Positions 48,990 to 61,049 of a stretch of 64,000 nt of DNA are shown here, one piece after another. A program made the translations under genes and the position numbers. Source of the stretch: Garcia nutans (Eukaryota > Streptophyta > Magnoliopsida > Malpighiales > Euphorbiaceae). The notes under the pieces were generated by a model. It saw only the letters and a list, made by a program, of their open reading frames with translations. It was not told the origin of the DNA and ran no database searches. Position 1 is the first letter of the stretch; every line of letters begins with the position of its first letter. The stretch covers positions 10,188,501 through 10,252,500 of the forward strand of contig CANTUV010000007.1 in assembly GCA_947685225.1 (NCBI GenBank). Reading direction: 5' to 3'.

Positions 48990-50878
48990 TGAAGAATAAG
49001 ATTCATACTCTTCCATTTTTTGCTACTATCACTCTTATTTACTTTCTCATTCTTTCTACCAATGCAGCTCCTGTAAGCTCGTCGCAATCACGACCACGAT
49101 CACGACCACGAACAACACATGTTAAACAGAGCCAAAGATACCTTTTACATTTCAGAGACAAATTTGATTCATTAGAAGATGATCATGTGACCATAAGTTT
49201 GAAGCCGTCTCCTTCTCCTAACTTTGACAACCCAAGGCTTGATATAGCATACATTGCTCTGCAAGCATGGAAGCAAACCTTCATTTCTGATCCAATGAAC
49301 CTTACCTCTAACTGGGTGGGATTCAATGTGTGTAACTACACAGGCATCTTTTGTTGGTCTGCTCCTGACAATCCATTGATTCAAACTGTAGCTGGGATTG
49401 ATCTAAACCATGGTGACATTGCTGGCCAATTAGTAGAAGAGCTAGGATACCTTACTGACCTTGCATTTCTTCATATTAACTCCAACAGATTCTGTGGAAG
49501 AGTTCCCAAGTCTTTCAAGAAATTAAAGCTTCTATATGAGCTAGATATAAGTAACAATCGATTCGCGGGAAGTTTTCCTAATATAGTTCTTGAATTACAA
49601 GAACTTAAGTATCTTGATCTTCGATTCAATGAGTTCGAAGGCGATGTTCCTAGAGAGCTATTTGATAAGCAAATGGATGCAATATTATTAAACGATAATA
49701 GATTTGCTTTCGAATTGCCTAACAATTTTGGTAATTCGACAGTTTCTATTATTGTTCTTGCAAATAATAATTTCCATGGTTGCTTACCAACAAGTTTCCC
49801 AAATATGTCAAAGACTTTAAATGAGTTAGTGATGATGAATAATCAGCTATCTTCATGCTTGCCTAAGGAGATAGGGTTGCTCAAGAATTTGCAAGTTCTT
49901 GATATGAGCTATAACAAGTTGGCGGGTGAATTGCCTGAGGAAATTGGAAGACTGAAGGGCTTGGAACATATAGATGTGTCTCATAATTTGCTCTCAGGGA
50001 TCATTCCTAAGAGACTGTGTTCGCTCCAAAAATTGCAAAATTTCAGTTTTGCATATAATTTTATGACTGGTGAGTCTCCAATGTGTTTGGAGTTGGAAGA
50101 CTTTGATGATTTTAGGAATTGTATAGGAGGTAGGCCAACACAAAGATCTACTTTACAATGTAAAATGTTCTTATCTAGGCCAATTAAGTGTGAAGATTTT
50201 CATTGTAATAAGGCTCCCTCTTCTCCGCCGCCTTCACCAATTTATCCGCCTCTTCCATCACCATCTCTTCCCCCACAAACACCTTTCTCCCCTTCACCTC
50301 CACCTCCACCTCCACCTTCTTTCCCTCCACCCATTCATACACATCCTCCACCATCACCTTCCTCTCTTCATTCTCCACCTCCACCATCTTTAGAGTTTTC
50401 ACCTCCTCCACCAAGTCCTCTCATTAAATCACCACCTCCACCCCAACATTCTCCTCCTCCTTTCCCAAGTCCTCCACTCATTCATTCGCCTCCACCACCC
50501 TTAAAGTTTTCACCTCCTCCGCCAAGTTCTCATTCACCTCCTCCACCAAGTCCTCGGCTCATTCATTACCCTCCACCACCTTTAAAGTTTTCACCTCCTC
50601 CACCAAGTCCTCGACTCATTCATTCAACTCCACCACCTTTAAAATTTTCACCTCCTCCACCAAGACCTCACATCAAATCCCCACCTCCACCTCTACATTC
50701 TCCTCCCCAACCTTTAAAGTCACCTCCACCACCTCTAAAGCCGTTGTCACCCCACCAATCACCACCCCTACCACCTATTCATTCTCCACCACCTCCAGCT
50801 CCAATATATGATGGTCCATTGCCACCAATCATTGGGATACCATATCCATCTCCGCCGCCACCATATTATCCCTATTAA
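48989..50878 (+). CDS. Leucine-rich repeat extensin (LRX)
   Basis: Single-exon, 629-residue secreted protein. A signal peptide (about 1-26, MKNKIHTLPFFATITLIYFL) is followed by an N-terminal region with WKQTFISDPMNLTSNWVGFNVC. About ten leucine-rich repeats follow (about 130-385, for example LYELDISNNRFAGSFPNIVL), then a Cys-rich hinge (378-406, ending CEDFHC) and a Pro/Ser-rich extensin-like domain (408-629) with SPPPP and PPPPLKFSPPPPSP repeats. LRX proteins sit in the plant cell wall. Their LRR part binds RALF peptides and works with FERONIA-type kinases in wall sensing; the extensin part anchors them after Pro hydroxylation and glycosylation. Tyrosines for cross-linking are few and cluster at the extreme end (PPPYYPY). 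Vegetative versus pollen type cannot be decided. Intact. Confidence 0.95.
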   Translation: MKNKIHTLPFFATITLIYFLILSTNAAPVSSSQSRPRSRPRTTHVKQSQRYLLHFRDKFDSLEDDHVTISLKPSPSPNFDNPRLDIAYIALQAWKQTFISDPMNLTSNWVGFNVCNYTGIFCWSAPDNPLIQTVAGIDLNHGDIAGQLVEELGYLTDLAFLHINSNRFCGRVPKSFKKLKLLYELDISNNRFAGSFPNIVLELQELKYLDLRFNEFEGDVPRELFDKQMDAILLNDNRFAFELPNNFGNSTVSIIVLANNNFHGCLPTSFPNMSKTLNELVMMNNQLSSCLPKEIGLLKNLQVLDMSYNKLAGELPEEIGRLKGLEHIDVSHNLLSGIIPKRLCSLQKLQNFSFAYNFMTGESPMCLELEDFDDFRNCIGGRPTQRSTLQCKMFLSRPIKCEDFHCNKAPSSPPPSPIYPPLPSPSLPPQTPFSPSPPPPPPPSFPPPIHTHPPPSPSSLHSPPPPSLEFSPPPPSPLIKSPPPPQHSPPPFPSPPLIHSPPPPLKFSPPPPSSHSPPPPSPRLIHYPPPPLKFSPPPPSPRLIHSTPPPLKFSPPPPRPHIKSPPPPLHSPPQPLKSPPPPLKPLSPHQSPPLPPIHSPPPPAPIYDGPLPPIIGIPYPSPPPPYYPY

Positions 50879-53280
50879 GAAACAAAGCACGTGACAAAAT
50901 CCTTGTAACAATCTATTAATGGCAGGAAGCAAGGTCAAAATACAAACAAAAAGAAGAAGAAAATAGAGGGAAAAAGGGGATAAGCAAGGAGAAAACTCTT
51001 TTGATATTTGCTTTTCTTGCCATTCTTGTTCTCATAATGTTAATAAGATGCAAATGTAGAATTGAGAAAATAGATTGCAGGAATTGTAATTACAAACATG
51101 AGATTCATATTAGCTATTGTTTTAATGGGAAGATCTAATTCTTTGTCAGTTTTTCTTCAGCGCAATTTTTTTCCTTGAATTTTTAATTGTCATGATGTTA
51201 GATCACAGTTTACAAGCTTTCATCCCTTTTCTTTTGGCAATCATTTTATGTTAATTATTTTTTGACTCTAATTAGGATTTAAACTAGTTAGTAAACCTGC
51301 ACTGAGCACCTTTTTTTATTAAAAAATCTTAAATTAATTTTCATGGATTATAAAATGATCAAAATATATAAATAATATTCTAAATAAAAAGATATATAAA
51401 TGTAAAATTTAGTGTATATTTATATAAATAATATTAATTATTATTGGATTTTCCGTCTTTTTTTTATCTTATATATATATACTAAAGTAAAAAATTCAAA
51501 TATAATCTATCATAAAATTTAATGATTATAATATATTAATATTATAAAAAAGTATTATTTTTATTTTTCTTCATTCAATTTGTTCAAATAACGTTATTAA
51601 AATACAAAAGAGAAAAATTAATATAACTCTTAAACTTTCATATTACATATTCTATTATTTACCAAACAATTTATTTTTAATTAGTTCTTAACTTAAAATT
51701 ATATAAAAAAATTAGAAATTTGTAAAAAAAAAAATCAAGTGATGAGCATAGAATCTCATTATTGTTAATTTACATATATTAAGTTGTATAATTAAGTTTT
51801 TCTTTTTCCTGGAATGCGTTCATGTACCTTTCTTTTTGAAAACGAATTATAAATTTCTTTTTTAGATATTCAATAAAATTAAAAAGAAATGATTTTTAAT
51901 AATCAAAAGAGGCAATAAATGATTTGATACACAAATATATGGATAGACATTTACCTAATTGTAAATCAACATAAATAGATAACCAAATAAATCGATTTGA
52001 GAATTAACTTCCCCTTATTAAAAATTGGAATTTCTAACATCCTTTCTCTTTTACTTATGTATTTGGGATTTAAGCAATGAATAATGCTAAGAACTTGCAA
52101 TTCAATTTCACAACTCATAAAGAGCTTTCAAATACATAGCCATATACCAATTATAATACATGCCCCTTCTACAGAAATTTCTTGAACATGAAATCGATGA
52201 TGCTTTTTTTTTTTCAATCACTTTTACAGTATTCTAAATTTTGATATTTCTAAATGAATTTTCAAATCTTGAAATTGAATGAAAATTCATACATACAAAA
52301 AAAAATGAAGGTTACAACAATATCTATGATAGAAATTTCTTGAACATGAAATACATGGCTTTATTCAAAAATTTTTACAGCAAAAAACATGAAAAATCTA
52401 TGGACTTTTCTTTAATCAATTTTACAGTAGGCAACCTGAAAATTCTAATATATGTCTAACTACAAATGAACACAACAAGAAAGCTAGAGTGATCAGAGAT
52501 TTGGTCAGTGACTCTGCAGTAACTTTATAGTTTCTTTCTCATCAATATAAACATAAACGTAAACAAAATCCCCTTATGAATATGAGAGCTTTCACAGTTC
52601 TGTTATTTAATGGGGATATAAAAGCCGCCTTTACTATTTTTTTTTCTTTTCTTTTTTTTTTTGTGCCTTTTTCTATTTCTGGATGAAGATATAATAGCTT
52701 CTATACCTAAAATTTAAATACTGCAATAGTAAAATCCATGCGAAAGGCTCAAATTTCCAACACTTTCAGCTTTATCATATTATAAAATAATCTTTTTTTC
52801 CTTTTTATTAATTTTATCAATTCGTACAAAAAAGGGTATTAAAAAATAAGCTAAAGGGCAAGCATGCACTTACAAACCCTCTTTTGTACACCACGTGATA
52901 AGCAGAGTATGCTGAAGCCTGAGCAACAGATCAACAAGTTTTGACAAAGTAAGATTCTATGTGCCAGCTTACTCTTGCAAGTTTGTCCGACCAGAAAACC
53001 ATGCCTTGGAGCTCGCATAAATAAAGCCATCTACCTTGCATTCTGTCAGTCGGTGATCAGAAGCAGTTACAAAGAGCCTAAACTTAAGATGTCTTTTTTT
53101 TTTTTTTTGACATTATTGTTTGAACTATTGTTGAGAAAAACACTATATTGAAAATGTAGATCATAGGCCATAAAAAATCATTTTTAGGTAAACTTGTCTA
53201 TGGTCTAATCATAAGAACTCCAAAACAATATAATGATTTTCTTGAATTTGCTTTTCTGACATCTAAAAGGGCGTTTTTGT
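50879..53280. other. Intergenic DNA downstream of LRX
   Basis: The first about 200 bases are the LRX 3'UTR. 51250-52000 is A/T-rich. 52170-52440 has two loosely similar segments around AATTTCTTGAACATGAAAT. 52880-53100 is of balanced composition and may belong to the 3' end of the SWIM gene transcript. No other gene seen. Confidence 0.5.
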
Positions 53281-53338
53281 TAAAAACAATTTCCAACCTC
53301 AATGCTAAATAAATTTAATGTATTTTGTATGTGCTTAC

Positions 53339-53540
53339 CTTTTGTCAAGTCTTGGGCAAATAGACAACATATAACATTAGCAACTATTAATCTTGACTTT
53401 TGACACTGCATATTACATTTCCTGCAAGCAAAGTCCATAAATTTCAGTTTGAGTGACCTTGAAAGACATACTATTCCATAAAGCAAGAGTACTTTAGTGA
53501 CTAAACTTATCAAGTCAACTAAACAAGTTCAACAGCTTAC
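53339..53540 (-). other. Predicted spliced 3'UTR of the SWIM gene
   Basis: Downstream of the stop at 53836 the - strand shows a donor GCGGAG|GTAAGC (intron from 53540), an acceptor TTGCTTGCAG (exon resumes at 53421) and a second donor ACAAAAG|GTAAGC (exon end 53339). These predict at least one and probably two introns in the 3'UTR, more than 50 bases after the stop. Prediction from splice signals only. Confidence 0.45.
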
Positions 53541-53835
53541 CTCCGCAGAATCACTTTTTCTCGTTTTACCCAGCTGAGGATGCAGCAAACTAAGGCACTG
53601 TGTAGAGAAATTACATCAGAAGGAAGATAAACTCCCTCCATTTGTAAAGACTCCAAATTCCATGTAGACAGGGTGAGGAGCTTCTCAAAGCACACTGGTG
53701 CAAATTCTGACTTGGTATAAAGTCAGTCTGCCGGTGGATAAAGGAAGAAAACATCTAGGATCCCAAGTCTCGTAAAAACATTGGTCATATAGCTAGAAAG
53801 CTTCAGGCCAAATGTGATGTCTTTTTGAGGCCTAA

Positions 53836-56800
53836 CTAAAGAAAACGTGGAAAAAGCATATTATCTCCCATTTGAGGGCTCAACTCAGGAGGTATAGGCT
53901 GGAGCAGACCATTATTTGACAAGTCTTCCAAGCCTTTGATGTCCTGTTGCAAGCGGGTTGCATGCAAAATTGCATGCTCAAGAACTAGGGGATCATCAGG
54001 GGGACTCTGAAGCAGGGTAAGCAAGGCCCGTCGATATGCTTGAGTTGCCAATAATGGCCTTGCAATCTGCTGATTTTTGCATATGATTGCCACCTTGATG
54101 ACATGCTTACATAGATTTCCAAGTCTTGACCAGGGACAGTCACAGAGGGAGAATTCTGTACCAGGATTCCAAATTGTATAAGCCAGACTTCTGTCGGTTT
54201 GGGAGATGACTTTTGCAAGTTGGAGATTTTGCTCATCCAAGATCACATCAGCATCAGAAATGTGCAGAGCCTGATACCAAGCATTACATAAGAAAGATTC
54301 ATCCCTTAAGCTGCAAAATATCCACTTTCTCCGCTGTATTGATCTAGCCAATATAAGGAGTGAAACTCAGTTGTCAAAGTGTGGATCAACCAGTCAATTC
54401 TTGTCCAGGAATCAGAATTTGCATGTTGCTCAACAAAAAGCTTGGATTTCAACCTCATGTGATAGGTTTCAATTGCAGCCAGGGACTCTGTACCAGCCAC
54501 AGGAAGAGACCTTATGCCATTAACCCATAACTCTGCAGGAGAGGAGGCAAGTTAAGATCAATGATCAAACTTCAATATTACAAAATATGGCTAAAATTTC
54601 TTTGCCAAATTCTTAAGTCTATAACTTCTATCTATCAATATAATCCTCAAAACAACTGTTACAGCAAATATTGAATGATTCTATTTATGTTCAAAGAACA
54701 TATATCATCAGAATTTCTGCCGGTGAGACTACTTATTGTGTAACTCCTTTACCAAAGAGAATGTGACAAAGGACCAGCAAATTGGCATCAATGTTCTAAA
54801 CAAAAATGTAACAGCTATGAATTTATGCTCTGACCAAGAGTTCTTTGATAGTGTTTTTTAATTGGAACCTTAATCCAGGTTTTTAATTACATTTTAGACA
54901 GCCACACTGAATGATTTATTAGCCCAATGAAATAAGATAGTATGGATATTGGATATAACAACCATGGAATTATAACTCTCTCTTACTTGAATATTTTAGT
55001 GGGCAACATTTTACTTTATCTATGCATGTTGTTTTCTATATCTCGTTACATATAATTTATTTTCTGAAACATTTCAATTCCCACCAATAAATAATTGGTC
55101 CAAATACATTCCGTCAGTAAAAACATCAAAAAGTAACTGGTAGCTATATAAGATTTTTCATGTACGCATCCTTCGTCATATTTCAGAATGAATTTTATTA
55201 TAATGAAATTGAAAACTTAATTAAATATCAATATTTCAAGTTACTGTGATAATGAACATTACAGTAATAACTTCATGATGAAGATTGCATATAAAGGGTA
55301 ACCTATTTCAGACTTTTATGTACAAAAAGTTAGACTAATATGTTATTCGTGCTGCATACCTCGCACAATGTGGCACCTGACCAGCTATGGTAAAAATAAT
55401 AGACTACAAGCAATTTATAGATGGAAAAGAAAAATCTTTTGATAGTTGGAAAGAAAGTACCAGCAACTGACATGTAAAAGAAGGTTCCTCCAACCAAAGG
55501 AAGAGAACCTGTGATAAGTTGAAAAAATCAAGGATAAATAGGACACATACCTACAAATGGTAACCATCTCCTTTTGAAATAATCCATAAAGATACTTTGA
55601 TCAACATATAATTCCATGAATTCTTCAAGTGCGTCCACAGCATTTGGTCCACCTCTTGTAGAATACAAAATCCATCCCAGGTGCTTAAACATCTCTCGCT
55701 GAACATCATTGTTGCAGCATTTCTTTGAAAGACTTCTTATCCAAGCACGCCGGACATGCCAAGTGCATAATAGCACCCGACAATGGAAAGCCTCTCTGCA
55801 AATATGAATGACCTTTGCATTTATATTACCTTTATAAAATTAAAATTCTGAATGTGATCGCAAAGTGCTGCACTGGAAAGTGTACCTTATGATAGAAATG
55901 TCAAGGGAAGGATCATCAACTAGAAAGGCATTGGGCCTCCATCTAGGATCCTTGGTTTGGATTTTTTCAGCTAGAGAACCAAACCATTTGTAGATATCTT
56001 GACTAACAAAAGAGGAAGCAATTACCCAAGCAACCGGAATTGCATTTTGAGATGAGTCAAAAACAATTAAAGTACACAGGGGATACTGTAAAAGCAAGGT
56101 CAATTATAAATCATTATCAAGAACCAGAAGCATGAACATAGGCTAGCTTTTGTATAACACACTAAATTGCATTCCTAGTCAACTTTTAGGTACAAAGGTC
56201 TCTAAGTTGGGTGTCTCGCCAACTGGATAATCCAATTCACACAGTTCCAAAGCATTTAAAAGTCATAAATCATAATCTAACTTGGTGATGAACTACATAA
56301 TCTTTTGAGTAGAAATAGGTTGTGCATAATTTCTACAAATCGGTATCAACACAACTTACAATGTAATTACTGGAACTACTAAATGATGAAAAACATATAG
56401 ATCCATTCTCAAAAAGCACTTTTCCACACAACATCAACATGCATCTTGCATTACTTTGAAAAAGGAAAAAAGAGAAAGAGGAAAGCCCCTCAATACTGAC
56501 TTATTTTATGTTCTGACCCAGATGATATGCGGGACACAAAGAATTAAAGAAAGGGCAGAATCAATATTAAAAAATATACAACCTATTTCCTCTAGTATTC
56601 TTATTTGTTTAATCCCATCTTTACTTCTAATCCTATTCTTTCTAGCATTTAAAGTCATAGTCACTTATTCCTATTCCCTTAATTAGATTTGGGTAAATAA
56701 ATTCTATAAATAAGTCACTTCCTAAACTTTGTATGCATCTTGCATTACTTTGAAAAAGGAAAAAGAGAAAGAGGAAAGTCTCTCAATATTGAATTATTTC

Positions 56801-58921
56801 ATGTCCTGACGCGGATGATAAGCGGGACACAAAGAATTAAAGAAAGGGCAGAAACAATGTTAAAAAGTATACAACCCTATTTCCTCTAGTATTCTTATTA
56901 GTTTAATCCCATCTTTACTTCTAATCCTATTCTTTCTGGCATTTAAAGTCATAGTCACTTATTCCTATTCCCTTAATTAGATTTCGGTAAATAAATTCTA
57001 TAAATAAATCACTTCCTAAACTTTGTAGCATTCATTATTCAATTAATAAAATTTCTTGAAGATTTCTTCTCTCAAAACACTTGAGTGTGTTGAGCTTATA
57101 AGCTTACGCTCCATCATGTCCTAATCATTGTTCTCAATTTTTTTTAATAACATAGGTTGTAATGGACAATGAAAAGGATTAATTAACAAAAAAAATCATT
57201 TTTTTAGTTTTTTTTGTAATTTTATCACAAACTTGTTGGCAATTTTATGCAACACCTTGGAAAAGTAGTTTTGCCAATTTATGCATCTTTTAAACTTTGC
57301 AATCCTATCATGGATCCAACATTAAGCAAAATTAGACCTAGAATTATTGATATGGCTGGCTAAATTTGTTATTTTTGTTAATGTATGTTACTAATGCAAA
57401 ATTTTGTGCTGTTGAAATGAAATATTTTTTAATATTTCTTTTTCCTCATGATATGTAAAAAAAAAAAGAAGAACAAATTCAAAGCTACTCCCTGGAAAAA
57501 TTCAGGCTTAATTTCACAGAAAATTTGATTGGTGGTAGAATTGCAAAATTTTGAAGTAGTTGTATAAAAATTGCCAAACTTAAAAATGATAAGGCCTAAT
57601 GAAAATGATTTCAGAATCCAGCTTAGCATGTAAGAAAGCATATTACCTTAAGTTTCTTCAAGCCAAATGTTGAATGAGAAGCTATAGAACCACTATGTCC
57701 ATAACGGAGCATCTGCTGCAACTGCCAATCTGTCTGTATACCCAGAATAAATGGATCTGTACCAGAATTCTCCTGAAAGAAAAACACATGCTTCTGATGA
57801 CGCTGCACCCACATTTTTACACTGCAATCATCATTTGCATGCAATTTGTGCGAAGAATTATGAACAACCCTCTCCATGTTACGAACATCATTCCGAGTGA
57901 GAAAATCATCACGGTTGTGGGGGCCTCCATGCCCTTGCACCACCTCTGCATGATGCTGTATTATATTATCCAAAGATATTCCAACATACAGCAAAGACAT
58001 TACTTTCTGGCGTAGTTCTTCTGAAATCCTTGGAGCATACATGGCTCTTGTCCCCACGGCATCCAGATCAAGTATCCCATGGCATGGGGTCCCAGTTTTA
58101 TCCACATGTTTTTTTTTATTATATATGATTAGAGCCAAGTACGGACAGGTGTATAAGCGTTTTACAGTAAAATGGCAAAGGCAACCTCTCATCATATGGC
58201 ATCTTCCAGGCCTGCTGCCCTTCCCAGTTGCAGGTTTGACATTAGAGCCATCCTCAATACCAGACTCACTATCTCGGAAGTCTTCAGGACCGTATGAACA
58301 CCAATATCTGAAATTGGGACATGATAACTAACACATAACTCAAAAGAAACTACAAAGGGTACTAAGAACATATTATCTTTACAGCAAGAAAACTTAATTG
58401 AGAAGTTAAACAGATGCTCTCCTCATATATCATCTCATTCAAACCCAAGAATGTTAGGATGCTGAGCTTCACTGGGAAATAAATATTCATTTTGCATGAA
58501 TTTTTTCCCCAGTGATTTGAAGGAGCTCTTGGCAAAGAGAAAATTCACAAAACACAAAATGAAGAGCTTCCTTTTTGCAATGTTTTTAACATAAAACTAA
58601 AAAAAGAACAGGTAGCCATCCAAGCGCCACTCACGGGATTGTGACCTACAATGTATATTCAAGATAGCCATCAACCCTTGGTTTGCTGATGCTTCCTTCA
58701 GATCTCTTCCTCCTCGATTCAATGCGGAAGCTAGCCGGGCATTCAGCATTTGAAGATTCTCCTTTTACAAAGTCATCTGCTCTAGCAAAAGGGATAAGAG
58801 CAATATCATCACCACCTTGGCGACCGCCTTCAATTTTCACCCACTTAATATGGGATGCAGAAAACTCTGTACAAGGAGGATCTTGCACTGGAAGATTAAG
58901 GATATCCTCCATTCTTGGCAT
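53836..58921 (-). pseudogene. SWIM zinc finger / MULE-transposase-like plant protein, with one-base frameshift
   Basis: Five coding exons on the - strand: 58921-58650, 58307-57647, 56085-55886, 55795-55551 and 54532-53836, with GT-AG junctions. The start MPRMEDIL follows a TTGCAG acceptor directly, so the leader is spliced. The protein has an N-terminal conserved region (VQDPPCTEFSASHIKWVKIE), a MULE-like domain (WQLQQMLRYGHSGSIASHST, then YPLCTLIVFDSSQNAIPVAW, FLVDDPS, TWHVRRAW) and a SWIM finger CDCPWSRLGNLCKH (C-x-C-x8-C-x-H). It is a conserved host gene of transposase ancestry (Arabidopsis At1g60560-like), probably DNA-binding. The exons total 2075 bases, one short of a whole frame: after SGYF the frame meets TAA at 54306-54308, while SLRDESFL and the SWIM part continue in another frame. 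This is either an allele lacking the finger or a sequencing error. Large introns carry repeats. Confidence 0.85.
56439..57150. mobile_element. LTR-like repeat with a 294-bp tandem duplication, inside SWIM gene intron
   Basis: Segments 56439-56732 and 56733-57026 are head-to-tail copies (ATGCATCTTGCATTACTTTG to TTCCTAAACTTTGT) about 95% alike by eye. After the second copy comes TAGCATTCATTATTCAATTAATAAAATTTCTTG, TTCTCTCAAAACACTTGAG and GTGTTGAGC, with CTCTATAAATA-like boxes before. That layout resembles a copia-type solo LTR whose U3/R part was duplicated. Ends and target duplication are not resolved. Confidence 0.5.
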
Positions 58922-59019
58922 CTGCAATTCATGATAGAAAACAGGACACTGTGATAATGCCAACATATCCAACTCAAGGAGAAATGCATGGAATAGCACC
59001 CTTTCTCTTGCATTCACAA

Positions 59020-60500
59020 GGATGGCTTACGCCAAGATAATTCACTGAAATTCTAATAAAATATCAGGAACAGACATGCATGTTGTTCAGAAGAGAACCG
59101 TAGGGGAAAAGTATTTATGATTAGCATTGTTTCACTTATTTTTATACAATTTCCAATCTTATTACCAATGCCCACACAAAAATAAAACATGAGGACAAAT
59201 CTTTCAGTAGTAGAACTTGCACCATTAAACTCACATTTTGACATCACAAAACAATGAAGTTTGATCACACATAGCAGAGAAACCGAGTAGGTCACTACTA
59301 AAGCAATAAACACAAAAACGTGGAATAAAACAAAACAACTGAACAGGCTAACTGAAGATATAAATAAACAAATAAAAAAAGAAAAAATCCGTAGGTAATA
59401 AAGTTGTAGCATTTACTTGCAGAACTAGATCACATGTTTTATAAAAAAAATATTAAAAAGAGAGGGGAAAGGGGATAAAATTACAAATAGCAGTGAAGTA
59501 ATCCTCATTCAAGATAAGAAAAAAGTACAAATATAAATTCAACTTTGTACCAAAGATCTCTCCAATCCCCTTGCATACCCTAGAAGGGTATATTGACAAC
59601 TGTCATATGCTTAACTGCTGGAATATGTCACCCCTCATATCCCCATTTAGGCTTCATTTGGTTATATTTATGCTTTTTTTTGGATATTTTACAAGTTTAA
59701 AAAAAAACATTTATATTAAAACAAAAACAAAAGAAAATATTTGAAAATCAAAGAACTTACATTTTATAAAATCGAAAAGCAAAAAATGCAATCCTTATTG
59801 TCTTTTTATCTTTTTCTTTTCTCGTCCAAAGCAAAACTATATTTATCAAAAATACATTCTTACATTTCATTTGTTTTCTTTCCTAGTATAATCAAACTTT
59901 GTAAACTTAAGAAATCAAAATAACAAAACCCAGCAAAGCCTCAACATCTAAGAGCAAAAGGGTATTGCAGAAACATCTCCAACTTGATCTTACCATCATG
60001 ACAGCATCAAATTCAAAAATTTGAGCAAGAACATACAGATTTTTTAAGAAATCAAACACTGGAAGCAAGTGAAAAGCAAAAAATTTAGAAAAATTGCATG
60101 TAACAAGCTTAAATTTTCATTAGAATTGGAATAATACCAAACCCAAGAACTAGATAATAATGACAAAAACTATAATAAAGCTGGGTAATCAACAACATTT
60201 TTGATAAAAGTTTTACCTTTGTTTCATGGCCGCTTTTCATGATAGCCCAATGACAAGACCTGCAAAAAAAATTGATTGGATAAAAAAAATTCAAAACATA
60301 AGTTTGAAATCAGAAGCAGAAATCAACAGTCCCTAAAAACTACTTTTGAAATTGATGAAATTATCCCGACGAGAGAAATTAATTAAGCATGAGGGAAATG
60401 GTTCGAACTCGAGAAAATGAGAAAAATAATACCTAAAGCAAGAGGAAGTGAAGGGTAAGAACACCAAATTCAAATTGAAATAAGCAAATTAGCTCTCTCT
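59020..60500 (-). other. 5'UTR exons and introns of the SWIM gene (predicted)
   Basis: A small leader exon is suggested at about 60259-60217 (TTTTTTGCAG|GTCTTG to AAACAAAG|GTAAAAC). A first exon ending CTTGCTTTAG|GTATTA near 60433 lies beside a CT-rich start region. The 59050-60200 intron sequence is AT-rich and non-coding. Inferred from splice signals. Confidence 0.4.
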
Positions 60501-61013
60501 CTGCAACTGATAGTATAGAAACAGTGATCACATGGAAGTCAAATTACGAAGAATGTTCGCATACTAATCCCCCAACTTCTAAATACCATACATACTTTTC
60601 ATGGATTGCAAAAACAATAATTCTAATTTAAAATTTTATAAAAAAAATAAAAAAAAAATATTTTTTCATTTCACTGATAATGACTTTTATGGGTAAATTA
60701 CACCCGTCTATGTTTTTTTAGAAAATACATACCAATGCACCTAATGTAAGCTATTTTTTAAAAATTATGTTATATTAGAAAAAATTAAAAATATGAAAAT
60801 GGATAAATAAATATATAGTAATTTTTTAATATTAATTAAATATTTACATATGAGGATGAAAATAACTTAAACTCGAAATTTAGAATGAAATAACACACAC
60901 TAACTACTAATTCAATATTAATGAAATATAGCTCGAAGACTGTAAAATATTGACACTTTAAATAGAGTGAAGTGTTGTTATATGTGATTTCACTTATATG
61001 GATACTAACACAT

Positions 61014-61049
<36 letters not shown>

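Noticed and set aside
50184..50414. Open frames on both strands within the LRX proline-rich part (Val/Glu-rich on -, His/Leu-rich on +)
   Set aside because: They are frame shadows of the CCA/CCT-rich repeats and have no start context or independent features.
57674..58015. 113-codon + strand frame opposite SWIM exon 2
   Set aside because: Shadow of the confirmed - strand exon.
59053..59412. 119-codon Cys/Phe-rich - strand frame
   Set aside because: Lies in the 5' intron region; hydrophobic A/T-driven composition and no homology recognised.
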